Of a stretch of 64,000 nucleotides of DNA, positions 11,336 through 20,264 are shown one piece after another. Within the stretch, counting starts at the first letter, position 1. Every line of letters begins with the position of its first letter. This DNA comes from Thermaceae bacterium (lineage in GTDB: Bacteria; Deinococcota; Deinococci; Deinococcales; Marinithermaceae), in NCBI GenBank assembly GCA_026985615.1, contig JALSQD010000058.1:1-64000 (forward strand), in the 5' to 3' direction. The notes beneath the pieces were generated by a model that was not told where the DNA came from, searched no databases, and saw only the letters and a program-made list of their open reading frames with translations. A program made the translations under genes and the position numbers.

Positions 11336-13078
11336 CTACGGGGCCAACGCCTCGAAGCGGGCGATCTGTTCGGCCAAGAGCTCGAGCCCTCCGGCCCAGA
11401 AGGCCTCGTCCTCGAGGTCGAAGCCGAAGCGGCCCGCGAGCGCGGCCGCGTCCTCCAGGCCGGTGTCCGAGAGCAGGGCGTCGTAGCGCTCGCCGAAGCC
11501 CAAGGGATCGTCCTGGTAGGCGCGATAAAGTCCTAGACCGAAGAGCAGCCCGAAGGTGTAGGGGTAGTTGTAAAAGTCGCTGCCGTAATAGTGCGGCTTT
11601 ACCGCCCACATGTAGGGGTGGTAGCTGGCCAGGGCGTCGCCGTAGGTGCGCCGCTGCGACTCCTCCATGAGCTGCGCAAACTCCTCGGGCCCGAGCTCAC
11701 GCACAACCCGCCGCTCGAAGACCCACGACTCGAAGAGGAAGCGCGAGTGGATGTCCACCACCACCTGCGCCGCCCCCTGCAGCCAAGTCTCCAGCACCGC
11801 CAGCGCCTCGTCGCCCTCGAGCTCGGCCAGGGCCGCCTGCGTCACCACCGTCTCGTTCATGATCGAGGCCGTCTCGGCCAGGGTCATGGGGGTGGTACGC
11901 AAGAGCGCGGGCCGCTCGGCCAAGCGCAGGTTGTGGTAGGCGTGCCCCAGCTCGTGGGCCAGGGTCGAGACCGCGTCGAAGGTGGGGGTGTAGTTGGCCA
12001 GGATGCGGCTCGCGCCGCCGCCCGCGTGCATGCAGAAGGCCCCGCCGCGCTTGCCCACCCGCGGCTCGGCGTCGATCCAGCGCTCACGGAAAGCGCGGTC
12101 CGCGAGCTCGGCCGCCGCGGGCGAGAAGTCCCGCAGGTGACGCACGATGAAGTCGCGCGCCTCGGACCACGACCAGCGCTTCTCCGAACGCGCCACCGGA
12201 GCGAAGAGGTCCCACCAGTCGAGCCGCTCCTTGCCGAGGAAGCGCGCCTTGGCCCGGAAATAGCGGCGCCAGTCAGGAAAGCTGGCCTCGACCGCGCGCT
12301 GCATCGCCTCGAGCGCTGCCCGGGTAATGCGGCGCTCGAGCAGGGTGGGTTCGAGCGCGTCCGCCCAGCCGCGCCGGCGGGCCAGCACCACCCGCTCGCC
12401 CTTGACGCCGTTGAGGCTGGCGGCGATCACGTCCTGGTGCTCCCGCCAGGCCGCGAGCTCCTTGCGGTAAGCCGCCTCGCGGCGGGCGGGGTCGGGGTCG
12501 TAGGCGAGGTTGCGCAGGGCGGTGATGGGACGCTCCTCACCCTCGAAATCCACGCGAATGCGGCTGGTGACGTTGCCGTGCAGCCGCGTCCAGGCGCGCG
12601 CGCCCGAGCGCGTGAGCTCGGAGGCTAGCGTCTCCTCCAGCTCGCTCATCTGGTGCACCGCGAGCTGGCGCGCCTCGGCCAGCAGCCGCCGGTAGGGACC
12701 GGCCTCGAAGTCCTTGGGAAAACCTCCCCACCAGCGGATCAGCCGCGGACGCAGCCGGTCGAGGCGCAGCGTCAGGCCTTCGAGCTCGCTTAGCTTCGCG
12801 GCCGCCGGGCGGTCCTCGGCGTCGGTGGCGATGCGCAGCTGCAGGTAGGCCCTGAGCGGGGTGAGGGCTTCGGCCACCGCGTCGTAGGCCGCGGCCACCT
12901 CCTCGAGCGCTGCGGCGGTGTGGGGCGCGTCCGGCTCCCCCACGCCTAGGCGCTCCACCAGCACCTCAAAGGCCTCGATCGCGCCTTCCAGGCGCGCCCA
13001 GGCCTCCCGGAACTCGGGGGTCTCGATGTCGGTGAACAGCGGGGTCAGGTCCCAGCGGGGCAAGGTCTCCTGCGACAT
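11336..13078 (-). CDS. pepF: M3-family oligoendopeptidase (PepF type)
   Basis: Cytoplasmic zinc peptidase that degrades oligopeptides. The 580-residue protein carries the metal site HELGH at 375-379 (Glu376 the general base), and the downstream ETASIMNE that supplies the third ligand in M3 enzymes. I use the ATG at 13078 (MSQETLPRWDL, as in homologues) because a TATAGT box lies 6 nt upstream; a longer frame to 13135 would run through that promoter. It follows the MFS gene by 25 bp. Confidence 0.93.
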   Translation of the reverse strand: MSQETLPRWDLTPLFTDIETPEFREAWARLEGAIEAFEVLVERLGVGEPDAPHTAAALEEVAAAYDAVAEALTPLRAYLQLRIATDAEDRPAAAKLSELEGLTLRLDRLRPRLIRWWGGFPKDFEAGPYRRLLAEARQLAVHQMSELEETLASELTRSGARAWTRLHGNVTSRIRVDFEGEERPITALRNLAYDPDPARREAAYRKELAAWREHQDVIAASLNGVKGERVVLARRRGWADALEPTLLERRITRAALEAMQRAVEASFPDWRRYFRAKARFLGKERLDWWDLFAPVARSEKRWSWSEARDFIVRHLRDFSPAAAELADRAFRERWIDAEPRVGKRGGAFCMHAGGGASRILANYTPTFDAVSTLAHELGHAYHNLRLAERPALLRTTPMTLAETASIMNETVVTQAALAELEGDEALAVLETWLQGAAQVVVDIHSRFLFESWVFERRVVRELGPEEFAQLMEESQRRTYGDALASYHPYMWAVKPHYYGSDFYNYPYTFGLLFGLGLYRAYQDDPLGFGERYDALLSDTGLEDAAALAGRFGFDLEDEAFWAGGLELLAEQIARFEALAP

Positions 13079-13084
13079 GCCCCC

Positions 13085-13090
13085 ACTATA
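13085..13090 (-). promoter_or_regulatory. -10 box of pepF, leaderless type
   Basis: TATAGT on the minus strand, 6 nt before the pepF ATG. No good -35 hexamer was found at 17-18 bp. Confidence 0.5.
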
Positions 13091-13103
13091 ACTGACCGGC
13101 GGG

Positions 13104-14300
13104 TCAGGCCTTGACCGAGCGCCCGAACCAGGCACCCGCGACCGCTACCAGAAAGACGCCCACGCCCGCGACGATGAAGGCATTGGAGACCCCGATCCAC
13201 TCCGCCAAAAAACCGCCGAGCGCGAAGCCAATTACGGTCGCGGTGCTCATGGCCGCCCCCCAGCCGCCGAAAAGGCGGGCCATGAACTTGGGGTCGGCGC
13301 TTTCTTGCAGCATCGTCCGCGCTGGAACAATGAAAATCTGGTTGACAACCCCGGCAAGCGCAAAGAAAAGCATGGCCCAGCCTACCCAGCTGGTAAAGCC
13401 GACTGCGGCCTCGAAGATGCCGAAGAGGGCGAGTCCAACGAGGAAAGCGGCGCGGCGCGAGTAGCGCGCGGTCACGTAGGGCACCACGAAGAGGCCCAGG
13501 ACCGCCCCCGCGGCCATCGCGGCGTCGAGGAAGCCGTAGTAGATCGTCCCCAGCTTGGCGTCGCCTTTGGCCAGTACGTCGGTAGCCAGCACCACCGCCA
13601 CGCTGCCCTCGACCGCGCCCAAGGCCGCGGCGGGCGCGAGCACGCCGACCACGAAGCGAGCCGTGGGATTCTTGGCGATGTAGGAAAGGCCGTCCACCAC
13701 CATACTCCAGTAGCTGCCCGAGGGCTCGTCCTTGGCGGGAAAGTCGCGCATGCCCAAGAGCACCAGCGCAGCCAGGAAGAACGAGGCGGCGTCGATCCAG
13801 AACGCCGCCTTCGCCCCCAGCGTGGCCACGAGCAGGCCGGCCAAGCCCAGAAAGACCATTTCCAGGCTGCGCTGCGGCAGCATGATAAGGCTATTGGCGG
13901 CGTCCAGGTCGTCCTTTTCCACCATCTCGGGCACGATCGCCATCACCGCCGGCTCGCCTAGGCGCTGCACCCCGGCCACCAGAAAGGCCACCAAATAGAT
14001 ACCCACTATGTTGTTCATAAAAAAGAGCGGCAGCAGCATCACCGCGAAGCCAGAGGTGACCTCCGAGAAGACGAGCAAGCGCTTGCGCTCACGCACGTCG
14101 GCAAGAGGCGCAACGAGCGGGGCGACGATCGCCTGGGCGAGCATGCTAAAAACCATAACCCCCGCGGCTAGCGCGGGGGATCCGGTAAGTTGATAGGCCC
14201 AGGCCATTAGGGCAATCCGGTAGATCTGGTTGCCGATCTCGGATACGAAGTGCGACGCAAACAAACGCCCGAAGTCGGGGTTTTGTAATACCTTCAACAT
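13104..14300 (-). CDS. Major facilitator superfamily transporter
   Basis: The 398-residue protein has about twelve hydrophobic segments with the MFS-type loop ADVRERKRLLVFSE between the second and third, the place of the family motif A. It resembles the MFS_3 group of multidrug and siderophore exporters (start NPDFGRLFASHFVSEIGNQIYRIAL), but the substrate cannot be read from the sequence. TATAAT lies 8 nt before the ATG, so the message may be leaderless. pepF follows after 25 bp and has its own -10 box. Confidence 0.85.
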   Translation of the reverse strand: MLKVLQNPDFGRLFASHFVSEIGNQIYRIALMAWAYQLTGSPALAAGVMVFSMLAQAIVAPLVAPLADVRERKRLLVFSEVTSGFAVMLLPLFFMNNIVGIYLVAFLVAGVQRLGEPAVMAIVPEMVEKDDLDAANSLIMLPQRSLEMVFLGLAGLLVATLGAKAAFWIDAASFFLAALVLLGMRDFPAKDEPSGSYWSMVVDGLSYIAKNPTARFVVGVLAPAAALGAVEGSVAVVLATDVLAKGDAKLGTIYYGFLDAAMAAGAVLGLFVVPYVTARYSRRAAFLVGLALFGIFEAAVGFTSWVGWAMLFFALAGVVNQIFIVPARTMLQESADPKFMARLFGGWGAAMSTATVIGFALGGFLAEWIGVSNAFIVAGVGVFLVAVAGAWFGRSVKA

Positions 14301-14308
14301 TACGCTGG

Positions 14309-14314
14309 ATTATA
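14309..14314 (-). promoter_or_regulatory. -10 box of the MFS gene
   Basis: A perfect TATAAT on the minus strand, 8 nt before the ATG at 14300. No clear -35 hexamer is seen. Confidence 0.5.
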
Positions 14315-14368
14315 ACCGACCGGAGAACCTTCTACGCCCTAGCTTGAACACACCGAGCCGCAGAATCT

Positions 14369-16219
14369 TTAAATAACCTTCACAAACGTGTGGGCCAGGC
14401 GCTTGCCCTCACGCGCGATCACCACCGCGCCGTCGTCGAGGGGCCAGACCATCAGGTCGCCCAGCTTGCGCGGCACGCTGCCGGCCGCGCCCACGTAGAC
14501 CGTGTCGTCGGTCTGGCGCACCGAGAGGACCAGGTTACCGGCCTGAACGTTTACAGGCTCGCCCGCGATGGTGGCGATGCCGAGGTCGCCGCCCATGGTC
14601 TCGCGGGTGGGCGGACGGAAGTTGAGCCAGTCGGAGAGGACGCGCAGGAGCTTCTGCCCCTCGGGCTCGAGCCCCAGCGAAACCGCCACCTCGCGCAGGA
14701 GCTTGAGGCCGCCGGGCGTCTTGCGCAGCCGCTGCTTGACCACTCCGAGCCCCTTGCGCGCGAAGGCCTCGAGGGTGTCGAGCGGAGCCTCGGTGAAGCG
14801 CTCGGCCGATTCGGGGCTGTACTCCTCGTAGTTGACCGGCCCCTTGAGCCGGGCCGAAAAGGCGCGCAAGAGCCGCAGGTAGGCGTAGTCGGCGTGGGGG
14901 TGGACGAGGTAGGCCAGCACCCGGCCCTCCGAGAGCAGCGCCGAAAGCTGGGCGCCCTCGCGCATCTCCAGGCGCACGTGCACGTAGTCGCCCCGCAAGA
15001 AGGCCCACACCTCCCAGGTCTCGTAGGGCACGCTCAGGGGCTCGCCCTCGCGCAGGGGGTACTCCTCGCCCGCCACCGTGAGCTGGGTGTGCTCGCCGGC
15101 TACGCTCAGGGTAAGCGGCACCCCACCGAGGGTAAGCCGCGTGGGGGCGCGACGCAGCGTCACCATGGTGGCGTCGCGGGGCAGCTCGTCGAGCTTGGGC
15201 CCCGCGTCGGCGCCGCTCGCGAGCGGCTCGGGCACTTCGGGGAAGGCGGCCTCGCCCCGGGGCGCGGGCAGGTAACGCCGCAGGATGGCGGTGAGGCGCT
15301 CGGCCGCGGCCAAGAAGCGGCGGCGGTCCTCCTCGGCCACCATCCGCATGCGCCGCTCCTGCGCGGCGACCTCGCGCAGCTTTTCCTCAAGGTCGCGCAC
15401 CAGCTGCTCCCGCTCGTGGGCGGTGAGGGCGCTGCGCCGGGCCTCGTCGAGGGCGGCGCGGAGTTCGTCGCTGGTGGGCCCGCCGCCCGGCGGCATGACC
15501 GGCAGGGCCTCCGGCGTCTCGACGATCCGACGCAGGAAGCGCCGCAGGTAGGGCAGCACCCCCTCTGGGGGGAGGGGCAGCGGGTAGGTCTTGCCATCGC
15601 CCAGCCGCAGCGCGATGTGGAAGACCTCGCGCATCAAGGCCAGGGCGATTTCCTCGTCGTCCAGGGTGACGAGCGGGTCCGAGAGCGCCGGGATCGGCTC
15701 GCTGAGCGTGAACTTGGAGAGGTTGAAGTCGCGGGCGAAGTTGGGGGTGGCGCTGTAGGCCTCGAAGTTTTGCAAGAAGGCGTAGGCGAGCCGCAGCTCG
15801 TAGCGCCGACCACCCGTGAGCCCCCGCACCACCCGGGCGAGCTCGCGGTTCAGCCGGGCCCAGTAGACGTCCTCGGCAAAAGCCTGGAGGAGTGCTTGGG
15901 TCTGGTCCTCGGCGGGCAACACGTCCTCTTCGATCGGCAGTTCCACGATGCCCAGGTCGATCTCCGCTACCTCGGCGGCCGTCGCGGCGGGCGCCGCCTC
16001 GTGCGCGGCCGCGGGGGGCGGGCCCTGCTCCTGGGCGGCGCGGTAGCGGCGGTCGATCTCACGAAAGCGCTTGGCGAGCGGACCGGGTAACTTGGCCTCC
16101 AATAGTCGGCGGCGCAGGTGCAAGAGCGAGCCCGTGCCGCCCTTGGGCTCCCGCCCTGCCTCAAGATCGTCCACCTTGTAGGCGAAAAGTTCGATGAGAT
16201 CGTTCAGTTCGACGTTCAT
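14369..16219 (-). CDS. 616-residue protein of unknown function, divergent from PP2C-kinase pair
   Basis: I recognise no domain. No signal peptide or membrane segment is visible, so it is probably cytoplasmic. Residues about 1-65 are helical and charged, 70-110 are Ala/Pro/Glu-rich and look disordered, 115-250 are again helical, about 255-325 form a strongly charged heptad-like segment likely to be a coiled coil, and 345-440 look like beta strands (TLGGVPLTLSVAGEHTQLTV). The C-terminus has a second beta-rich part (NLVLSVRQTDDTVYVGAAG). The gene shares a 37-bp divergent promoter region with the PP2C-kinase pair, which suggests joint function but does not prove it. TATAAT is 9 nt before the ATG. 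Confidence 0.85.
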   Translation of the reverse strand: MNVELNDLIELFAYKVDDLEAGREPKGGTGSLLHLRRRLLEAKLPGPLAKRFREIDRRYRAAQEQGPPPAAAHEAAPAATAAEVAEIDLGIVELPIEEDVLPAEDQTQALLQAFAEDVYWARLNRELARVVRGLTGGRRYELRLAYAFLQNFEAYSATPNFARDFNLSKFTLSEPIPALSDPLVTLDDEEIALALMREVFHIALRLGDGKTYPLPLPPEGVLPYLRRFLRRIVETPEALPVMPPGGGPTSDELRAALDEARRSALTAHEREQLVRDLEEKLREVAAQERRMRMVAEEDRRRFLAAAERLTAILRRYLPAPRGEAAFPEVPEPLASGADAGPKLDELPRDATMVTLRRAPTRLTLGGVPLTLSVAGEHTQLTVAGEEYPLREGEPLSVPYETWEVWAFLRGDYVHVRLEMREGAQLSALLSEGRVLAYLVHPHADYAYLRLLRAFSARLKGPVNYEEYSPESAERFTEAPLDTLEAFARKGLGVVKQRLRKTPGGLKLLREVAVSLGLEPEGQKLLRVLSDWLNFRPPTRETMGGDLGIATIAGEPVNVQAGNLVLSVRQTDDTVYVGAAGSVPRKLGDLMVWPLDDGAVVIAREGKRLAHTFVKVI

Positions 16220-16227
16220 TCAACGGT

Positions 16228-16236
16228 TATTATAAA
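16228..16236. promoter_or_regulatory. Overlapping divergent -10 boxes
   Basis: In the 37 bp between two divergent start codons the only AT-rich island reads TATAAT on the minus strand (16229-16234) and TATTAT or TATAAA on the plus strand (16228-16236). Polymerases for the two directions could not bind at the same time. Confidence 0.55.
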
Positions 16237-16256
16237 GGTAAGGAGTAACGCGGCTT

Positions 16257-17027
16257 ATGCACCTGACCGAACGACTGGAAATCGCCACCGCATCCAATAT
16301 TGGCCGCGTTCGGCGGAACAACGAGGATTTCCATCGCGCCGCCGTCTACCCCACCTCGCAAGGCCCCCTGATGGTCGCCGGCGTGGCGGACGGCATGGGC
16401 GGGGCCGAAGCCGGGGAGATCGCCTCGAAGATCGCCATCGACAGCCTGAGCGAAGCCGTGCGCGCCTACGCCGAGCACCTGGCCTCGCACCGCCCCAGCG
16501 TGCCCCTCGACCGCCTGGTGCTCAAAGCCTTCACCCTGGCCCAGCGGCGCATCCAGAAGTACGTGGCCCAGCACCCCGAGACCCGCGGGATGGGCACGAC
16601 GATGACCGCGCTGGTCGCCTTCGAGCACGCCCGCAAGGGCTTCATCGGCCACATCGGGGACTCGCGGGCCTACCGCTACCGCGGCGGCGAGCTCGAGATG
16701 CTGACGCAGGACCACTCCTGGGTCGCCCAGCAGGTGCGCATGGGCCGCATGACCCACTACGAGGCCGAGGAACATCCTTGGCGCAACATGCTGACCCAGG
16801 CGCTGGGGGTGGAGGACGCCGAGTTCGAGGTCATCCCGGTCCAACTCAACAAAGGAGACGTCTACGTCTTCGCCACCGACGGTCTCTACAACCTCGTGCC
16901 CCCGGAGGAGTGGACCGCGGATCTGGACCATAAGGACCTGCAATCCGCGGTAGACTACTGGACAGCCCAGGCGGTGCAACGTGGGGGCACCGACAACATC
17001 ACCGTCGTGGCGGTGCGCATACGATGA
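16257..17027 (+). CDS. PP2C-type serine/threonine protein phosphatase
   Basis: Metal-dependent protein phosphatase, the likely partner of the kinase that follows. The 256 residues contain all the PP2C metal-site motifs: RRNNED at 19-24, VADGMGGAEAG at 43-53 with Asp45, GHIGDSRAYR, the ATDGLYNLV segment and GGTDNITVVAVR at the end. No membrane segment is seen. An AAGGAG lies about 11 nt before the ATG. The TGA overlaps the ATG of the kinase by 4 nt, so the two are made together. Residue numbers are counted by eye. Confidence 0.94.
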   Translation: MHLTERLEIATASNIGRVRRNNEDFHRAAVYPTSQGPLMVAGVADGMGGAEAGEIASKIAIDSLSEAVRAYAEHLASHRPSVPLDRLVLKAFTLAQRRIQKYVAQHPETRGMGTTMTALVAFEHARKGFIGHIGDSRAYRYRGGELEMLTQDHSWVAQQVRMGRMTHYEAEEHPWRNMLTQALGVEDAEFEVIPVQLNKGDVYVFATDGLYNLVPPEEWTADLDHKDLQSAVDYWTAQAVQRGGTDNITVVAVRIR

Positions 17028-19057
17028 TCGAACTGATCGTAGCCCTTTCCCTCTTCCTCCTGACCCTGGTGCTGGCGCTCAGGCTCAACGTCGCCTTGCT
17101 GGGGCTGCTCACCGTGGGCGTGGTCGGCGCCGAGGTCGCCCTCTTGGGCTACACCCGCGGGCTCGTCTGGCAGGCGGTAGGCTGGGGGGCGCTGGGCCTC
17201 GTGGCCTACCCGCTCTCGCTACGCCCGCGAGGACGCGCGCGCCGCAGTGGGCGTCGCAGCCACCGCAGCCGCGGACCGCGCGTCCGACGCAACCCCACGC
17301 TGCACGAAACCACGGCCCCGGAGCTCGAAAAGCGCTACGAGATCCTCGACCGCATCGGCATCGGCGGCATGGCCTCGGTCTACAAGGCGCGCCGCAAGAG
17401 CGACGGCCGCATGGTGGCGCTGAAGATCCCCCAGGAGAAGTTCGTCAGCGACACCCGCTTCGTCAAACGCTTCCACCGCGAGGCCGAGGTGCTGCAAAAA
17501 CTCAAGCACCCCAATATCGTGCGCGTCTACGACCACGGCGCCTTCGGCGACACCCACTACATCGCCATGGAGTTCCTCGACGGCGAGGAGCTCGACCGCC
17601 TGATCGAAAACCGCCAGCTCACCGTGCCCGCGGCCATCAACATCATGCGCCACGTAGCCGACGCCCTGCGCCACATCCACGCCCAGGGCATCATCCACCG
17701 CGACATCAAGCCCGGCAACATCATGGTCCTCCGGGGGGCCATCGGCGAGGACGGGCGCATCGACCCCAAGGGCGTGCGCCTGATGGACTTCGGCATCGCC
17801 GCCGGCAAGGTGTTGACGCGCCTCACCATCACCGGGGCGCGCATCGGCACCCCGGTCTACATGAGCCCGGAGCAGGCCAAGGGCCAGCGCATCGACCACC
17901 GCTCCGACATCTACAGCCTGGGGATTGTCTTTTACGAGAGCCTCACCGGGCAGGCCCCCTTCCAGGGCGGCTACGAGTCGGTGATCCACCAGCAGATCTA
18001 CGAGCTGCCCACCCCGCCCAAGCAGCTCAACCCCGAGATCCCCCCGCCCATCAACGACCTGATCATGCGCATGCTGGCCAAGGAGGCCGACAAGCGGCCC
18101 AGCCTGGACGAGGTGATCGAGAAGCTGAAGGGCAAGTTCAAGGACACCCAGGAGCTCGGCCGCCCCTTCTACCTGGCCGTGGCCGCCGAGGCCAAGCGGG
18201 GCTCGATTCGCCTGCTCGAGCCCGACGGCACCCCCCTCAAGCTCTTCTCCGGGGTCGGCTCCGCGCCGGGCATGTTCGCCTCGCCCCCGCTCGACCTGGC
18301 CACCGATCGCGAGGGGCACATCTGGATCTCCGTCTTCGAGTACGGCTCGGGTCAGAGCCGTATGGTCCACCGCTTCGACCCCGAGGGCAAGCTCGTGGCC
18401 TCGATCGGCCCCTACGGCGTCAAGCCCGGCGAGTTCCTCTACCCCGCCTCGCTCACCTCGTCGGACCTGGGCGAGCTGCTGGTGCTCGACAGCGAAAACC
18501 ACACAATCCAGCGCTTCGACCTCACCGGCCGCCCCCTCAGCCGCTTTGGTGGCAAAGGTACGGGCAAGGGCCTGTTCGACACCCCCCGCAAGATCGTGGC
18601 GAGCCGCCACTTCCTCTACGTGCTCGACTACGGCAACCGCCAAGTGCAGCGACTGACGCTGGAGGGGCGCTACCTCTCGCGCTTCGCCTTCCGCAAAAGC
18701 AGGGGCTCCGACGAGCTGCGGGTGCTCTCGGGCCTGGGCATCGACGAGGCGGACCACCTTTACATCTTCGACGCCGACGCCCAGAAGATCCGCAAGCTCA
18801 ACACCGACGGCCAGGTGATCATGAGCCTGCCCCTGCCCACCATGCAGAACGAAGACCCGCTCAGCCTGGTGGACATCGTGGTGGATCCCCAGGACATCGT
18901 CTACGCCGCCCGTCGCGGCTCCACCCGCATCCAGCGCTTCGCCCCGGACGGCGAGCTACTCGAACCCATCAAGGTCTACGCGCCGGTGCGGGGGCTCGAG
19001 CTCTGGAAGAACCCGCGCCCCGGGCATGCGCCGCCTACCCCCGAGGCCGCGAGCTAG
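17024..19057 (+). CDS. Membrane Ser/Thr protein kinase with C-terminal NHL beta-propeller
   Basis: A 677-residue Hanks-type kinase. Residues 1-66 contain two or three hydrophobic segments, 67-90 are very basic (positive-inside signal), the kinase domain spans about 103-375 and NHL-type repeats fill about 395-665. Catalytic features are intact: glycine loop IGIGGMASVY, Lys134, HRDIKPGN with Asp227, DFG at 255-257 and the APE-like MSPEQAKG. A roughly 12-residue insert (around 237-250) separates the catalytic loop from DFG. No membrane segment lies between kinase and propeller, so both should face the cytoplasm, unlike mycobacterial PknD. It overlaps PP2C by 4 nt; its stop lies in a CTAG shared with the convergent dNTPase. 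Confidence 0.93.
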   Translation: MIELIVALSLFLLTLVLALRLNVALLGLLTVGVVGAEVALLGYTRGLVWQAVGWGALGLVAYPLSLRPRGRARRSGRRSHRSRGPRVRRNPTLHETTAPELEKRYEILDRIGIGGMASVYKARRKSDGRMVALKIPQEKFVSDTRFVKRFHREAEVLQKLKHPNIVRVYDHGAFGDTHYIAMEFLDGEELDRLIENRQLTVPAAINIMRHVADALRHIHAQGIIHRDIKPGNIMVLRGAIGEDGRIDPKGVRLMDFGIAAGKVLTRLTITGARIGTPVYMSPEQAKGQRIDHRSDIYSLGIVFYESLTGQAPFQGGYESVIHQQIYELPTPPKQLNPEIPPPINDLIMRMLAKEADKRPSLDEVIEKLKGKFKDTQELGRPFYLAVAAEAKRGSIRLLEPDGTPLKLFSGVGSAPGMFASPPLDLATDREGHIWISVFEYGSGQSRMVHRFDPEGKLVASIGPYGVKPGEFLYPASLTSSDLGELLVLDSENHTIQRFDLTGRPLSRFGGKGTGKGLFDTPRKIVASRHFLYVLDYGNRQVQRLTLEGRYLSRFAFRKSRGSDELRVLSGLGIDEADHLYIFDADAQKIRKLNTDGQVIMSLPLPTMQNEDPLSLVDIVVDPQDIVYAARRGSTRIQRFAPDGELLEPIKVYAPVRGLELWKNPRPGHAPPTPEAAS

Positions 19058-20202
19058 CGCCCGTAGGGGTCGAAGAGACGCGCGTACTCCTCAAGCGCGT
19101 AGCGGTCGGTCATCCCCGCCATGTAGTCGCAGACCGCACGGAAGAGCCCCTCTTCCTCGGCCGCTTGCTGCACGGTCGGCGGCAGCATCTCCGGGGTCTG
19201 GGTGTAGGCCTCGAAGAGGCGCTCGAGTACGTGGCGCGCTTTGGCCACCTGGCGCACGATGTGGTAGTGGCGGTAGAGCCGGGTGTAGAGGAAACGCCGC
19301 AGCTCGGCTATGCGCTCGGCCATCGCCTCCGAGTAGCCCGCCAGCGCCCCGGGATGGCGGCGCACGTCCTCGAGCGTGCGCACGTTCGCGCGCGCGATCG
19401 CGGCGTCCGTGGCCTCGATAACGTCGGTGATCATCCAGCCCAAAAGCTCGCGGATGAAGACCCGGCGGTCGAACTCGCCCAGGCGCTCGAGGTCGAGGTC
19501 CAGCTCGCGCGCCAGCCGGGCCAGCAACTCCACCTCCGCGAGCATGTGGGGCTCAAGCAGCCCGCTGCGCAGGCCGTCGTCGAGGTCGTGGGCGTTGTAG
19601 GCGATCTCGTCGGCCAGGTTGACGATCTGGGCCTCCAGGGTGGGCCTGAGCTGGGGCTCGTAGCCCTCGGCCGACGGCAGATCGTAGACGGTCTCGTGCT
19701 TGACGATGCCCTCGCGCACCTCCCAGGTGAGGTTGAGCCCGCGGAAACCGGGGTAGCGGCGCTCGAGCCAGGTGACGATGCGCAACGACTGCTTGTTGTG
19801 ATCGAAGCCGCCGTGGTCGGCCATTAGGTCGGCAAGCACGCGCTCTCCGGCGTGACCGAAGGGCGGGTGCCCGAGGTCGTGCGCCAGCGCCACTACCTCG
19901 GCGAGGTCCTCGTTGAGCCCGAGGGCGCGGGCAAGGCTGCGCGCCACCTGGGCGACCTCGAGCGTATGGGTCAGGCGCGTGCGGTAGTAGTCGCCCTCAT
20001 AGTTGACGAAGACCTGCGTCTTGTATTCGAGCCGGCGGAAGGCGGTGGTGTGGAGGACCCGGTCGCGGTCCTTCTGGAAGGGCGTGCGGTAGGCCGACTC
20101 CGGCTCAGGGTGCTCGCGCCCGCGCGTGGCCGCGGCCCGCATGGCGTAGGGCGCGAGCGCGCGGTCCTCGAGCTCGAGCAGCTCCTCTCGGGTGTAGCGC
20201 AT
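19054..20202 (-). CDS. dgt: HD-domain deoxynucleoside triphosphate triphosphohydrolase (dGTPase family)
   Basis: Releases tripolyphosphate from dNTPs. The 382-residue protein has the family pattern FQKDRDRVLHTTAFRRLEYKTQVF, the metal ligands H (RLTHTLEV), HD (VALAHDLGHPPFGH) and a later Asp (NLADEIAYNAHD). The Thermus enzymes of this family act on several dNTPs and are allosterically controlled; that is family knowledge. TAGACT lies 6 nt upstream of the ATG, so its transcript is probably leaderless. Its stop codon is interlocked with that of the kinase gene. Confidence 0.92.
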   Translation of the reverse strand: MRYTREELLELEDRALAPYAMRAAATRGREHPEPESAYRTPFQKDRDRVLHTTAFRRLEYKTQVFVNYEGDYYRTRLTHTLEVAQVARSLARALGLNEDLAEVVALAHDLGHPPFGHAGERVLADLMADHGGFDHNKQSLRIVTWLERRYPGFRGLNLTWEVREGIVKHETVYDLPSAEGYEPQLRPTLEAQIVNLADEIAYNAHDLDDGLRSGLLEPHMLAEVELLARLARELDLDLERLGEFDRRVFIRELLGWMITDVIEATDAAIARANVRTLEDVRRHPGALAGYSEAMAERIAELRRFLYTRLYRHYHIVRQVAKARHVLERLFEAYTQTPEMLPPTVQQAAEEEGLFRAVCDYMAGMTDRYALEEYARLFDPYGR

Positions 20203-20208
20203 GGTCTC

Positions 20209-20214
20209 AGTCTA
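20209..20214 (-). promoter_or_regulatory. -10 box of the dNTPase gene
   Basis: TAGACT on the minus strand, 6 nt before the ATG at 20202; no ribosome site between. Confidence 0.5.
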
Positions 20215-20221
20215 ACCAGAC

Positions 20222-20241
20222 GGGGCGGCCCGCGCCGCCCC
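20222..20241 (-). terminator. GC hairpin after the SufT-like gene
   Basis: GGGGCGGC and GCCGCCCC form an 8-bp stem with a 4-nt loop 23 bp after the stop at 20265. There is no T run, so termination would be weak or factor-assisted. Confidence 0.35.
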
Positions 20242-20264
20242 CCGTCCGTCGCGCGCGAAACGCT

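Noticed and set aside
16981..19827. A 948-codon plus-strand frame through the kinase gene and beyond
   Set aside because: It is Pro/Arg/Ala-rich, in the wrong frame of the kinase, and then runs antisense to the dNTPase.
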